Assembly (NCBI GenBank): GCA_026990385.1
Contig: JALXDL010000024.1
Coordinates: forward strand, 1-64,000
Length of the DNA: 64,000 nucleotides
Direction of reading: 5' to 3'
Origin: DRKI01 sp011051875
GTDB taxonomy: Bacteria; Desulfobacterota; Desulfobulbia; Desulfobulbales; Desulfobulbaceae
Within the stretch, counting starts at the first letter, position 1, and each line of letters begins with the position of its first letter. Under the pieces are notes generated by a model that was not told the DNA's origin, did no database searches, and saw nothing but the letters and a program-made list of their open reading frames with translations. Below are positions 43,317 to 52,794 of the stretch, in pieces. A program made the position numbers and the translations under genes.

Positions 43317-44462
43317 CTACCTCAGCCTCTTGTGTGATTTCTTCCTGATGATGAACAGCAGAACCGCGCACATCACGGCCAGCCAGCCGCAGTTGACGAA
43401 GAAGATGGACCAGATGTCGCCGGCCAGGAAGATCGACTGCAGGATGGCGACGAAATAGGTGGCCGGCACGATGCGGGTGACCGCCCGGATGACGACCGGC
43501 ATGGACCCGATGTCAAAGATGAATCCCGACAGAATGAAGGCCGGCAGGAAGGTCACCACGATGGCCATCTGGCCGGCCACGAACTGGCTGTCCGCCACCG
43601 TGGATATGAGCAGGCCCATGGCGATGGTGGTGAGCATGAACAGGGCCGAGGCGGCGAACAGGGCCGGCAGGGATCCGTGCAGCGGCACGGCGAAGAGGAA
43701 GATGGCCATGACCACGGAGAGCGCCATGCCGCCCATACCGAGGATAAAATACGGAATGATCTTGCCGAGCAGGATCTCGTAGATGGAGACCGGCGTCACC
43801 ATCAGGGCCTCCATGGTGCCGCGCTCCCATTCCCTGGCCACCACCATGGAGGTGAGCATGGCGCCGATCAGGGTCATGATGACCGCGATCAGGCCCGGCA
43901 CCAGGTAGTCGCGGCTGCGCACCGCCGGGTTGAACCAGATGCGGAACTTCACCCGGACCGGGATCCGGAAGTCCAGCCCCCTGGCATCGCTGATCCGGGC
44001 GAGCCACTGCTGCCAGACCCCGCCGATGTAGCCCTCGATCAGGCGGGCCTTGTTGGCGTCCACCCCGTTGATGATCACCCCGACCGGCGCGCCGCCCCTG
44101 GCGAGCAGGTCACGGGAGAAGTCCTCCCGCAGCCAGACAATGGCATCCACCTGCCTGCGCATCATGGCCTCTTCGGCCTCCTGGATGGAGGGGATGGTGA
44201 CCGGCGCAAAGTACTCGGACCGTTTGAAACCGCTGACCAGGCTCATGGCCAGGGGATCGGGAGCATCGACCACCACGGCGAGACCGATGTCGCGGGCGTC
44301 GAGGGAGACGCCGTAGCCGAAGATCAGGAGCAGCAACACGGGCAGGAAAAAGGCGATGCCGATGCTGGAGGGATCGCGGATGATCTGCAGGCTCTCCTTG
44401 CGGACCAGGCCCAGCAGGCGCATGGCGCTGAACAGGCGGTACCGGCGGTTCTGCCTCTTCAT
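43317..44462 (-). CDS. ABC-2 type export permease (YbhS-like)
   Basis: 381 aa, the same architecture as its neighbour. N-terminal helix GIAFFLPVLLLLIFGYGVSL, a periplasmic domain, then MVVAREWERGTMEALMVTPV and YEILLGKIIPYFILG. Start and ATPase stop share one base (TGATG), so translation is coupled. Forms a heterodimeric channel with the 42201-43310 product for drug- or lipid-like export, substrate unknown. Confidence 0.9.
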   Translation of the reverse strand: MKRQNRRYRLFSAMRLLGLVRKESLQIIRDPSSIGIAFFLPVLLLLIFGYGVSLDARDIGLAVVVDAPDPLAMSLVSGFKRSEYFAPVTIPSIQEAEEAMMRRQVDAIVWLREDFSRDLLARGGAPVGVIINGVDANKARLIEGYIGGVWQQWLARISDARGLDFRIPVRVKFRIWFNPAVRSRDYLVPGLIAVIMTLIGAMLTSMVVAREWERGTMEALMVTPVSIYEILLGKIIPYFILGMGGMALSVVMAIFLFAVPLHGSLPALFAASALFMLTTIAMGLLISTVADSQFVAGQMAIVVTFLPAFILSGFIFDIGSMPVVIRAVTRIVPATYFVAILQSIFLAGDIWSIFFVNCGWLAVMCAVLLFIIRKKSHKRLR

Positions 44463-46237
44463 CAGGCCGCCTCGCGCTGCTCGTGGTTGCTGATCAGGGC
44501 GATGAAGGCGTCCTCCATGGTCGGCTCGGCCATCCCCCTGCCTGCGGCGTCCCGCTTGAGCTGCTCCGGGTCGCCGCTGGCCAGGACCTCGCCCTGGGCC
44601 ATGATCACCAGCCGGTCGCAGTACTCGGCCTCCTCCATGAAGTGGGTGGTGACCAGTACCGTGACCCCGGCCTCGGCCAGGGCGTTGATGTGGCGCCAGA
44701 ACTCGCGCCGCGCCAGAGGATCGACACCCGAGGTCGGTTCGTCCAGGAAAAGAATCTCCGGCTCGTGCATGAGGGCCGCGGCCAGGGCCAGCCGCTGCTT
44801 GAAGCCGAGAGGCAGGTTCCCGCTGATGACATTGCGCAGGGGCCCCAGCTCGAAGGACTCCAGGACCCAGTCGATCCGCTGCCGCTGGCGCCTGCCGCTC
44901 AGGGAGTAGGCGCTGCCGAAAAAGCGCAGGTTCTGGAGCACGGTCAAGCCGCTGTAGAGCGAAAACTTCTGCGCCATGTAGCCGATCCTGGCCCTGGCCC
45001 GGGCCCGGGCGGTATGCAGGTCCCGGCCCGCCACCCGCAGGGTGCCGCCCGTGGCCGGTAGCAGGCCGCAGAGCATGCGGAAGGTGGTGGACTTGCCGGC
45101 CCCGTTGGCGCCGAGCAGGCCGAAGATCTCGCCCCGCCGCACCGTGAAACTCAGGTTCTTCACGGCGTAGAAGGAACCGAACCGCCGCTCCAGGTCACGG
45201 ACCACGATCACCTCTTCCCCGTCCGAAGATGGGACCCGCGCCGGGCGGATGATCCTGGCCGCCGTATCCCGGCCGCTCTCCCGCAGCCGCTGCCGGAGGA
45301 GGTAGATGAAGGTGTCCTCGAACCGGGGCGGCACAGCGGTGACGGCCAGCGGCCTGCCCGCGACGCCGAACCGTTCCTGCACCGCAACCTCGTCCATGGC
45401 CTCCTCCGTGACCAGGCGGACCCGGTTGCCGACGATGATGGCGTCGATCACTCCCCTGCTCCGGCTGAGCCGTTCCTGGAGCCTTCTCCGGTTCTCGCGC
45501 TCGCCAAGGACCAGGAAACAGTGGCCGGCAAGCCGGTCGCTGAAGGCCTGCGGCCGGTCCTGGCCAAGCAGGACCCCCTCGTGCATGAGCACCACCTCCT
45601 GGCACCGCTCGGCCTCGTCCAGGTAGGCGGTGGAGAGCAGCACGCTCATGCCCCCGGACTCCACCTGGCCATAGACGATCTGCCAGAGCTCACGCCGCGA
45701 AACCGGGTCCACGCCGACAGTGGGCTCATCGAGCACGAGCAGGCGCGGCGGCTTGACCAGGGTGCAGGCCAGGCCCAGCTTCTGCTTCATACCGCCGGAG
45801 AGCCGGCCGGCAAGCCGGTCCATGAAGGGCGCCAGGCCGGTCATCTGCATCAGCTCCCTGTACCGGTCCGGCCGGTCTGCGGCAGGCACCCCCTGCAGAT
45901 CGGCATACAGGTCCAGGTTCTCCCGGACGCTCAGCTCCTCGTAGAGACCGAACCGCTGGGGCATGTAGCCCAGGGACGCCTGGACGGCCAGGTGGTCGCC
46001 GGCCGCATCCAGGCCCAGGACCTCGATCCGGCCGGAATCGGGCTGGAGCAGGCCGGCAAGCAGGCGCATCAGGGTGGTCTTGCCTGCACCGTCCGGCCCG
46101 ATGAGGCCGGTGACCATGCCCGGCCGGACCGCCAGGGAGATCCTGTCCAGGGCTGTCACCGTCCGGTCACCGACAGTGAAGCGCATTGTGACATCGGTGA
46201 GAGTCAGGACCGCGTCCTGCACGCCTGCGGCTGTCAT
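44462..46237 (-). CDS. ABC transporter ATPase with two nucleotide-binding domains (YbhF-like)
   Basis: 591 aa. First NBD: Walker A GPDGAGKTT, signature LSGGMKQKLGLA, Walker B LLVLDEPTVGVDP. Second NBD: Walker A GANGAGKST, signature LPLGFKQRLALA (degenerate LSGGQ), Walker B EILFLDEPTSGVDP. Energises the two ABC-2 permeases downstream. The start at MTAAGVQ overlaps the HlyD-type gene stop by one base; the longer upstream frame is antisense-like and was discarded. Confidence 0.92.
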   Translation of the reverse strand: MTAAGVQDAVLTLTDVTMRFTVGDRTVTALDRISLAVRPGMVTGLIGPDGAGKTTLMRLLAGLLQPDSGRIEVLGLDAAGDHLAVQASLGYMPQRFGLYEELSVRENLDLYADLQGVPAADRPDRYRELMQMTGLAPFMDRLAGRLSGGMKQKLGLACTLVKPPRLLVLDEPTVGVDPVSRRELWQIVYGQVESGGMSVLLSTAYLDEAERCQEVVLMHEGVLLGQDRPQAFSDRLAGHCFLVLGERENRRRLQERLSRSRGVIDAIIVGNRVRLVTEEAMDEVAVQERFGVAGRPLAVTAVPPRFEDTFIYLLRQRLRESGRDTAARIIRPARVPSSDGEEVIVVRDLERRFGSFYAVKNLSFTVRRGEIFGLLGANGAGKSTTFRMLCGLLPATGGTLRVAGRDLHTARARARARIGYMAQKFSLYSGLTVLQNLRFFGSAYSLSGRRQRQRIDWVLESFELGPLRNVISGNLPLGFKQRLALAAALMHEPEILFLDEPTSGVDPLARREFWRHINALAEAGVTVLVTTHFMEEAEYCDRLVIMAQGEVLASGDPEQLKRDAAGRGMAEPTMEDAFIALISNHEQREAA

Positions 46238-47283
46238 CACTCTTTCCGGCAGACAGACTGCTGGTCGCGGCCGGGGGGATTTGCCGCCCGGTCCAGGTCG
46301 ATGCTGACCGTGGCCGGCATGCCCAGGCGCAACTCTCCCCGCGGATCGCAGACAAAGACCCGTACCTGGTAGACAAGGCGCGTCCGCAGCTCCGGTGTCT
46401 CCACATTCTTGGGCGTGAACTCGGCCACCGGTGAGATGTAGCCCAGCCAGCCCCGGTAGACCCTGCCGGGCCGGGAGTCGGTGCGGACCTCGGCCGCCAT
46501 GCCGGGCGCGATCCTGCCGAGCATGATCTCGGGACAATAGGCACGGACCCAGAGCGGATCGGTAAGGGCCAGGGTCAGGACCGGCAGGGCCGGCGAGACC
46601 ATGTCGCCCGGCTCCAGGATCCGGTTGCGCAGGATGCCGTCGGCCGGGGCGGAGAGGCGGGTGTCGGCGAGCTCCTCGCGGGCCCTGCCCACGGCCGCCC
46701 GGCCGGCCCGGACCCGGGCCCGGGCCGCCTCGATATCTTCCCGGCGCGGTCCGGCCACGGCAAGCTCCAGCGCCTTCTTGTCCGCCTCCAGGGAATGGAG
46801 GGCCACTTCCATGGCCGCCCTGGCGTTGTCCACCGCCTGCTGGGAACCGACCTTCACCCTGACCAGGCGGGCAAGACGGTTGTAGGTCAGGGTGGTGTCG
46901 CGCAGCCTGGCCTCCGAGGCCGCCACCAGTGCCCGGGCCCGGGCGATCTCCTCCGGCCGCGTCCCGGCCTCCAGGCGGTGGAGTTCCTGCTCGCGGGCCG
47001 CCAGTTCATCCAGGAGCTGCCGCAGCCGGATCCGGTAACGCACGGGATCGATCTCGGCCAGGAGCTGACCCCGCCGTACCCGGTCGCCCTCGCGGACGTG
47101 GATGGCAAGGAGGCGGCCGCTGGCCTGGAAGTTGAGCTGCACCTGCCGCATATCCACGTTGCCGTAAAGAAGCAGGAGATTATCCCCGGCCTGACCGTTC
47201 CTGTGCAGGAAATAATAGCGGCCTCCTGCGGCCATGACCGCCAGCAGAACAAGAACCACGATCAGCCGAACAGGCTTTTTCAC
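46237..47283 (-). CDS. HlyD-family membrane fusion protein (YbhG-like)
   Basis: 348 aa with a GTG start. N-terminal anchor RLIVVLVLLAVMAAGGRYYF, a biotinyl-lipoyl-like half motif FQASGRLLAIHVREGDRVRR, a long alpha-helical hairpin (residues about 90-200, ELHRLEAGTRPEEIARARAL), then the beta-barrel RLSAPADGILRNRILEPGDM. It bridges the inner-membrane ABC exporter to the outer membrane. First gene of the unit HlyD-ATPase-permease-permease, the same order as E. coli ybhG-F-S-R. No TetR regulator is adjacent. Confidence 0.9.
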   Translation of the reverse strand: MKKPVRLIVVLVLLAVMAAGGRYYFLHRNGQAGDNLLLLYGNVDMRQVQLNFQASGRLLAIHVREGDRVRRGQLLAEIDPVRYRIRLRQLLDELAAREQELHRLEAGTRPEEIARARALVAASEARLRDTTLTYNRLARLVRVKVGSQQAVDNARAAMEVALHSLEADKKALELAVAGPRREDIEAARARVRAGRAAVGRAREELADTRLSAPADGILRNRILEPGDMVSPALPVLTLALTDPLWVRAYCPEIMLGRIAPGMAAEVRTDSRPGRVYRGWLGYISPVAEFTPKNVETPELRTRLVYQVRVFVCDPRGELRLGMPATVSIDLDRAANPPGRDQQSVCRKE

Positions 47284-47393
47284 GATGCAATCTCCTGTGG
47301 TCCTGACAGCGCCGGATCAACCGGCACCCCCACGGACATGATAAGCCGGCGGGCTGAACCAGGTTTTGGCCACCGACCACAACGAATCATGAA

Positions 47394-47428
47394 ACCTGAA
47401 TTGCGCCTTCCCAACGCTCAATTCAGGT
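47394..47428. repeat. Perfect 10-bp inverted repeat
   Basis: ACCTGAATTG (47394-47403) and CAATTCAGGT (47419-47428), with a 15-nt loop. Parts recur at about 10761-10775 (TTTTCACCTGAATT) and 19466 (CGCTCAATTCAGG). Confidence 0.6.
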
Positions 47429-48145
47429 GAAAATACCACCGCCCCACGCACTAGGGCAGCCTCTTTCGCCTACGCCACGGTGCCTGCACGCCCCATATTC
47501 CTGCAATCATGCCCTGCCCAGGGCCAGGAAAGGAGCCACAGCGCCCGCAGGACAGGAGCGTTCGCGCAAGGCTGCACATCAACCTCAAACCTAAGAAATA
47601 AAACAGTCATGTCAAGGACGATGAAAACTTTTCCCTCCCTTCCCCCTCACCACGGCTCCGGAAACCGCTCGTGCTCCCTGGTGACCGGCGTACCCGGCAC
47701 GGGAGCAGTCCTTCCCCGTCCTGCCCGTGGAACAGGGGGCCCGGGCCCGGAGAGCAGGGGAACATTTTTTCACTCCTCCCCCATGCGGCCGCCGGGTCCG
47801 GCGCGGCCGGATCCGGCGGCAGGCTCCACCGGTTTTCACGGGCCCGAGGCGGAAAAACACCAGAACTTGCCTTGTTCATTGAAAAAAAAAACTGTTCTGG
47901 TACATTGATAGTGAGCAGGCTCTGTATCGATAGCAGTATGCCCCTGATACAGGAAAGAGAAGTCGGCGGCGCCCACACAATCAACACATTGATTTGACTA
48001 TTATTATAGCAACAGCAGGCCAGCCGGCTCGCAAGCCGCTTTTTTACTCCCCATGCCCCTTGAACGGGCACAACCCATGAAAAGAACCAGAGGCATGGAA
48101 CGCCGAACCTCGGTCAGCTCCGCCGCAGACGGGGACTGATCCGGT

Positions 48146-48173
48146 TTCTGACTTCTGGTTTCTGCTTTCTGAT
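48146..48173 (+). repeat. Four heptanucleotide repeats TTCTGNN
   Basis: TTCTGAC, TTCTGGT, TTCTGCT, TTCTGAT in tandem with exact 7-bp spacing, ending ten bases before the GTG start of the PilZ-domain gene. Two further units occur near 32816. Confidence 0.65.
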
Positions 48174-48182
48174 GACTGAACC

Positions 48183-48857
48183 GTGTCCGGAATAAGTGAA
48201 ATAGTCAACGAGCTGCTTGACAGAACCAGGGTCGTTGTCGATATCCCCATCAGGGACAGCGAATCCCAGCTCCTGCAGAGCGTGCTCAGGAAACGCCAGG
48301 CCCCGCAGCTGGCATTGTTCTTCCCGCCCAATGCCCTGCTGGCCGAGGATATCGAGCCTGGAACCACCTGTCACCTGACCATCAAGCACCACGATTCCTC
48401 CATCAACCTGCTGGCCAGGATAGATGGCATGGAGGACAGCCGGACCCTGCTGATGACGGCCACGGAATCGGTCAGGCCCGAGGCGATGCGCGAATACTTC
48501 CGCGTCTCCATCAACACGCCCATTACAGCCGAGTACCGCCCCGGACCCAAGGAGATCAAAAACAAACCCTGGAAGCTGGAAGGTTCCACCATCGACCTCT
48601 CCGGCGGCGGCGTGCTGGCACTGTTCACCGAAAAACCGCTGAACCGGAAACGAATCCACCTTACCATCAGTCTCCCGGAGCAGGCCGAACCGGCCGTCTG
48701 CATGGCCGAAGTTGTCAGGACCTACCGGATGCGGAAAAAACGTTACCAGGTGGCCTTCCATTTCGCGAACATCGACCAGAAGACCCGGGACCTGATCATC
48801 TCCTGCTGCCTGCAGGAACAGCGCCGCCAGCTGCGCAACAAGATCAGGGTGGACTGA
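48183..48857 (+). CDS. PilZ-domain protein with YcgR-like N-terminal domain
   Basis: 224 aa, GTG start, no good ribosome site. The N-terminal part (about 1-105) is a YcgR-N-like beta domain (VVVDIPIRDSESQLLQSVLR). The PilZ domain follows with REYFRVSIN (RxxxR) and IDLSGGGVLALF (DxSxxG). YcgR proteins bind c-di-GMP and brake the flagellar motor. FliK-like and FhlB genes follow, consistent with flagellar association. Confidence 0.85.
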   Translation: MSGISEIVNELLDRTRVVVDIPIRDSESQLLQSVLRKRQAPQLALFFPPNALLAEDIEPGTTCHLTIKHHDSSINLLARIDGMEDSRTLLMTATESVRPEAMREYFRVSINTPITAEYRPGPKEIKNKPWKLEGSTIDLSGGGVLALFTEKPLNRKRIHLTISLPEQAEPAVCMAEVVRTYRMRKKRYQVAFHFANIDQKTRDLIISCCLQEQRRQLRNKIRVD

Positions 48858-48941
48858 TCCCCGGCGCAAGGCCCCTGGCGGCAACCGCCCTCGACAGACG
48901 ACAACGGCGGTGAAGACCTCTCCCCTCTTCCCGGTCAGGCC

Positions 48942-50450
48942 ATGGACCCGAAAATCACCCTGACACCCACCCTGCGGATCGAGAGGATCGGCAGCCCGCA
49001 TGGCGATGCCCAGTCGAGGCGATCGCCTTTCCCCTTTTCCCGCGGCCAGATGGTCCAGGGGCTGATCACGGGCAGGAATGCCGAGAACCAGTTCTATCTC
49101 GATGTGAACGGGACACGGTTTATCGCCGAGTCCAGGGCTCCCCTCCAGGTCGGTGAACTGCTCGACCTGCAGGTGGTGGCCACTCACCCGCGGACCACCC
49201 TGCAGGTGGTGGAAGATCCCCTGACCAGGGATATCGGAAAATCCATCCACCTCCTCACCCGCCAGGACACCCTGCTTCCGGATACCGCCACCCTGGCAGA
49301 ACAGAACATGGACAATCCCGCCCTTTCCCGGCCGGCCCGCCAGACCCTGCAGTTCTTCGCCCAGGCGGCGGCCAGGCTCTCGACGCCGGTGACAACCGGG
49401 CAACAGCCCGACCAGGCCCTGGCAGCACTCACGGGCAGGCTGGCTGCGGCAACACCGGACGACACGGGGGCGCAACAGGTCGTGGCCGCGCTGCGGGAGC
49501 TGCTCGGCCGCCTGACGCAGACCACCACGGTCCGGGCGGAGATCACTGTTCTCGCCCGCGAGACCCTGCGCGAACTCGACAGCCTGGAAAAGTCCCTGCC
49601 GCCGGGACCGGCCTTCCTCGTCCAGGGACAATCCGCCGCCCAGGCCGGTGACCAGGGGCCTGACCGGGAGCTGGTTATCATGCTCAGGGAGCTGGGGCAG
49701 ACCACAACCGGCGGCCTGGAGAAGGGCAATGCGGCAGACCTCCTGCTCTCCCTGTTTTCCGACCGGCAGGCCCGGCCTTCCCGGCTGCTGCGGCTGATCC
49801 TCGACCTGCACCAGCGGCTCTCCGCCCCGGAACAGTCCGCATCCCCTGTCCGCCTGCAGGGGGATGATCTCAGGCGGCTCACCGACCGGCTGGGCCTTGA
49901 CATGGAACGGCTGCTGGCCGAGGGCCGGCGCGAGGAGGCGGTGCAGACCCTGAAAAGCGCCCTGTTCGAGATCTCCCGCTCCATGACCGGACAGCAGGCC
50001 GAGGGGGCACCGGAGAGGCTCCTGGGCACCCTCGAGCTGTACCAGATGCTGCAGATCCGGCTCGCGCCCGAGGGACTCTTCTTCCTGCCCCTGCCGCTGC
50101 CCTTTCTCAGCCAGGGATACCTGCTGGTGGACGAAAATACCGGGGACCGCAAGGACCGCAGCGATGCAGAGCCGAAAATGTTCCACCTCCACCTGCAGCT
50201 CGAGGGCCTGGGCAACATCCAGGTCGACATCACTCGCCGGGGCGATGGCGTGGGATTGCGTTTTCTGACCGAGGACCCGGAACGGGCCGGCTTCATGGCC
50301 GGGCACCGCGCCGAGCTGGAACAGTGGCTCACCGCGCTTCGGCTCGATTCGGTCAGCTTCCTGTCCGGGGCCCGGGACCCGGCCGCCGGCCTGCTCCGGA
50401 GGATGCTGCCTGCCGGCAGCAGTTCCGGCATCCTCGACACACGAGCCTAG
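48942..50450 (+). CDS. FliK-like flagellar hook-length control protein
   Basis: 502 aa, rich in Gln, Ala and Leu. The C-terminal domain (about residues 350-470) contains LQLEGLGNIQVDITRRGDGV followed by GLRFLTEDPE, resembling the conserved FliK C-terminal fold (LxPxxLGxxxVxxxxxxxxLxVxF). FliK measures hook length and switches export specificity. The following gene encodes the FlhB C-terminal homologue FhlB, four bases downstream. Assignment rests on the C-terminal pattern and the neighbour; a generic T3SS-switch partner is possible. Confidence 0.72.
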   Translation: MDPKITLTPTLRIERIGSPHGDAQSRRSPFPFSRGQMVQGLITGRNAENQFYLDVNGTRFIAESRAPLQVGELLDLQVVATHPRTTLQVVEDPLTRDIGKSIHLLTRQDTLLPDTATLAEQNMDNPALSRPARQTLQFFAQAAARLSTPVTTGQQPDQALAALTGRLAAATPDDTGAQQVVAALRELLGRLTQTTTVRAEITVLARETLRELDSLEKSLPPGPAFLVQGQSAAQAGDQGPDRELVIMLRELGQTTTGGLEKGNAADLLLSLFSDRQARPSRLLRLILDLHQRLSAPEQSASPVRLQGDDLRRLTDRLGLDMERLLAEGRREEAVQTLKSALFEISRSMTGQQAEGAPERLLGTLELYQMLQIRLAPEGLFFLPLPLPFLSQGYLLVDENTGDRKDRSDAEPKMFHLHLQLEGLGNIQVDITRRGDGVGLRFLTEDPERAGFMAGHRAELEQWLTALRLDSVSFLSGARDPAAGLLRRMLPAGSSSGILDTRA

Positions 50451-50453
50451 AGC

Positions 50454-50759
50454 ATGGTGGAAGAAAAAAAAACAGGCAGGGCCATTGCCCTGACCTATGA
50501 CGAGAAACGGGGCTCGGCACCGCAGGTGGTGGCAAGCGGGACCGGCCTGATCGCGGAAAAGATCATCGAGACCGCCAGGGAGGCCGGGGTCTTCATCAGG
50601 GAGGATCCCGACCTGGTGGAACTGCTGGCCAAGGTGCCGGTGGGCGAGGAGATTCCGGCCGAACTCTACCAGACCATTGCCGAGATCCTGGCATTTGTCT
50701 ATTCGGTGAACGAAAAGTTCAAGAAGAAACATGACCAGCAAAGAGGAAACGCCCCTTGA
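50454..50759 (+). CDS. FhlB: FlhB C-terminal domain homologue
   Basis: 101 aa. Contains AIALTYDEKRGSAPQVVASG, GLIAEKIIETAREAGVFIRE and DPDLVELLAKVPVGEEIPAE, matching the cytosolic domain of the flagellar export switch FlhB (FhlB type) without its membrane part. The autocleavage motif NPTH of full FlhB is absent. It may modulate export together with the FliK-like protein. The last 29 bp overlap the adenine deaminase gene. Confidence 0.88.
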   Translation: MVEEKKTGRAIALTYDEKRGSAPQVVASGTGLIAEKIIETAREAGVFIREDPDLVELLAKVPVGEEIPAELYQTIAEILAFVYSVNEKFKKKHDQQRGNAP

Positions 50760-52494
50760 AAGCGCGGCCATGCGCCGGGCCCTGATCGATTGCGCCAGGG
50801 GCGATGCCCGCGCCGACCTGGTCCTCAGAAACTGCCGGGTTGTCCATGTCTTCTCCGGCGACATCACCCGGACCGACGTGGCCATCTGCAAGGGGCGTAT
50901 CGCCGGCCTGGGGGGCGGATACCGCGGCAGGCGCGAGATCGACCTGCAGAACCGATATCTCTGCCCGGGATTCATCGAGGGCCATATCCATATCGAAAGC
51001 TCCATGCTCATCCCGCGCCGTTTTGCCGAGGCCGTGCTGCCGCGCGGCACGACCACGGTGATCAGCGACCCGCACGAGATCGCCAATGTCCTGGGCATGG
51101 ACGGAATCAGGTTCATGCTGAACGACGCCGCGGCCCTGCCCCTGGACATATTCGCCATGGCGCCATCCTGCGTGCCGGCCACCCACCTGGAAAGCGCCGG
51201 CGCCGCCCTGGACAGCGATGACCTGGCCCGGCTGGAAAGACTTCCCGGTATTCTTGGCCTTGCCGAGATGATGAACTTCCCCGGTACTGTTGCCGGGCAG
51301 CCGGAGGTGCTGAACAGGCTGCATCCCTTCCTGGCAGCGGACCGTCCCGTGGACGGGCATGCGCCGGGACTTTCCGGCCGCGACCTGCAGGCCTACTGCG
51401 CTGCCGGTATCAGCTCGGATCACGAGTGCACCACTCTTGCCGAGGCTGAGGAAAAGCTGCGGGCCGGCATGTATATCTATATCCGCGAGGGCTCCACGGC
51501 CCGTAACCTGGAGGCCCTGCTGCCCCTGGTCACCCCGGCCACGGCCCGCCGCTGTCTCCTGGTCTCCGACGACCTGCATCCCGACGATATCCTGCAACAG
51601 GGCCACCTGGACCGCATCCTGCGGCGCGCGGTCTCCCTGGGCCTGGACCCGGTCACGGCCCTGCAGATGGTCACCATCAATGGCGCCCGCCGCTTCGGCC
51701 TTACCTGGCAGGGCGCTGTCGCCCCGGGCTACCTGGCCGACCTGGTAGTCCTGGACGACCTGGAGAAATTCCAAGTACGCCGGGTCTTCAAGACCGGCAA
51801 CCAGGTGGCTGCCGACGGCGGCCTGGATGCGGAGTTCGCCGCCTCCCTGCCAGCAGGCGACAGCACTGGCGACTTACGGTCCTCCCTCCATATCGACTGG
51901 AACGGGGTCGACCTGGTGGTACCGGCGCGATCCGGGAAGATCCGGGTCATCGGGTGCATCGAGGGCCAGATCGTCACCGAGCAGCTCCTGCTGGAACCCT
52001 TGATCGCAGATGGTGTGGTGGTGGCCGATCCGGCCCGGGACCTGCTCAAGATAGCCGTCATCGAGCGGCACCACGCCACCGGCCGGACCGGGGTGGGCTT
52101 TGTGCAGGGACTGGGTCTTGAGCGGGGCGCCCTGGCATCCACCGTGGCCCACGACTCCCACAACATGGTGGTGGTCGGCGCCAGTGACCGGGCCATGCTC
52201 CGCGCCGCCCGTGAACTTGAGCGCATTGGCGGCGGCCTCGCTGTCAGTGACGAAAACCGGACCATCGCCAGCCTGGCCCTGCCCGTGGCCGGCCTGATGA
52301 CGGACGCTTCGGCCGTTGAAGTCTGCCGGGGACTCGAGAAGATCCGTTCCGCTGCCGCCGCCCTCGGCTGCCGCACAGGCAATCCTTTCATGCTGCTCAG
52401 CTTCCTGGCCCTGCCCGTAATTCCGGAGCTGAAAATAACCGACCAGGGCCTGGTGGATGTCAACCGGTTCGGGCATGTATCGCTGTGGTATTGA
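50731..52494 (+). CDS. ade: Adenine deaminase
   Basis: 587 aa, usual length for the two-metal (Fe/Mn) bacterial adenine deaminase. Motifs are GFIEGHIHIESSML (metal ligands), SDPHEIANVLG, GHAPGLSG, SSDHECTT, and the C-terminal VAHDSHNMVVVG. It converts adenine to hypoxanthine plus ammonia in purine salvage. It begins inside the FhlB gene, so is probably translated from the same mRNA although functionally unrelated. Confidence 0.95.
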   Translation: MTSKEETPLESAAMRRALIDCARGDARADLVLRNCRVVHVFSGDITRTDVAICKGRIAGLGGGYRGRREIDLQNRYLCPGFIEGHIHIESSMLIPRRFAEAVLPRGTTTVISDPHEIANVLGMDGIRFMLNDAAALPLDIFAMAPSCVPATHLESAGAALDSDDLARLERLPGILGLAEMMNFPGTVAGQPEVLNRLHPFLAADRPVDGHAPGLSGRDLQAYCAAGISSDHECTTLAEAEEKLRAGMYIYIREGSTARNLEALLPLVTPATARRCLLVSDDLHPDDILQQGHLDRILRRAVSLGLDPVTALQMVTINGARRFGLTWQGAVAPGYLADLVVLDDLEKFQVRRVFKTGNQVAADGGLDAEFAASLPAGDSTGDLRSSLHIDWNGVDLVVPARSGKIRVIGCIEGQIVTEQLLLEPLIADGVVVADPARDLLKIAVIERHHATGRTGVGFVQGLGLERGALASTVAHDSHNMVVVGASDRAMLRAARELERIGGGLAVSDENRTIASLALPVAGLMTDASAVEVCRGLEKIRSAAAALGCRTGNPFMLLSFLALPVIPELKITDQGLVDVNRFGHVSLWY

Positions 52495-52794
52495 AGGAGT
52501 AATAAAAATCAGTATATTCAGCAAAAACCACTTCATATAAAATTTCTTCTGACGTATACTCTTCTTAAACCGGAGAGTATGCCCGCTATTTTGCGAGGGA
52601 CACCTCCACCCGGACCTCGCGAAACAGCCATGATCTTTCCGGCCACCCTTTAGTGTTACAGGCATTTTCGTCCCGAAGAAACCGGGAGGGACAACCCGGT
52701 ACAGTTTCGGGCGACGAGGCAAGGCCACCGGTTCTGGATGGAGACCGGCTCTCCAGTGTTTAGCAACCCATGGAAATATAAATGAGGTAATGCG
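52495..52794. other. 300-bp leader region before the MglB-like gene
   Basis: AT-rich from 52495 to 52570. Contains inverted repeat ATACTCT (52556-52562) / AGAGTAT (52574-52580), and further short dyads near 52728-52757. Probably promoter/leader of the mgl genes. No known riboswitch motif identified. Confidence 0.45.

Larger units (their letters stand above)
47284..48182. other. About 900-bp intergenic region with inverted repeat and heptad repeat
   Basis: No supported gene. The minus-strand frame 47607-48071 is low-complexity and I do not call it. Contains the 10-bp inverted repeat at 47394-47428 and the TTCTGNN heptads at 48146-48173. An AT-rich stretch near 47870-48010 may hold promoter sequence. 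One unusually large non-coding gap for this window. Confidence 0.45.

Noticed and set aside
47607..48071. 154-aa minus-strand frame in the large intergenic region
   Set aside because: No ribosome site, Pro/Gly/Arg-rich low-complexity sequence, no domain.
48114..51182. 1022-aa minus-strand open frame
   Set aside because: Antisense to the PilZ, FliK-like and FhlB genes and the start of ade; long antisense frames are expected at this GC content, and no domain is recognisable.
52495..52794. Leader before mglB-like gene as a riboswitch
   Set aside because: Short dyads are present, but no conserved core of c-di-GMP, SAM or other known riboswitch classes could be matched by eye.
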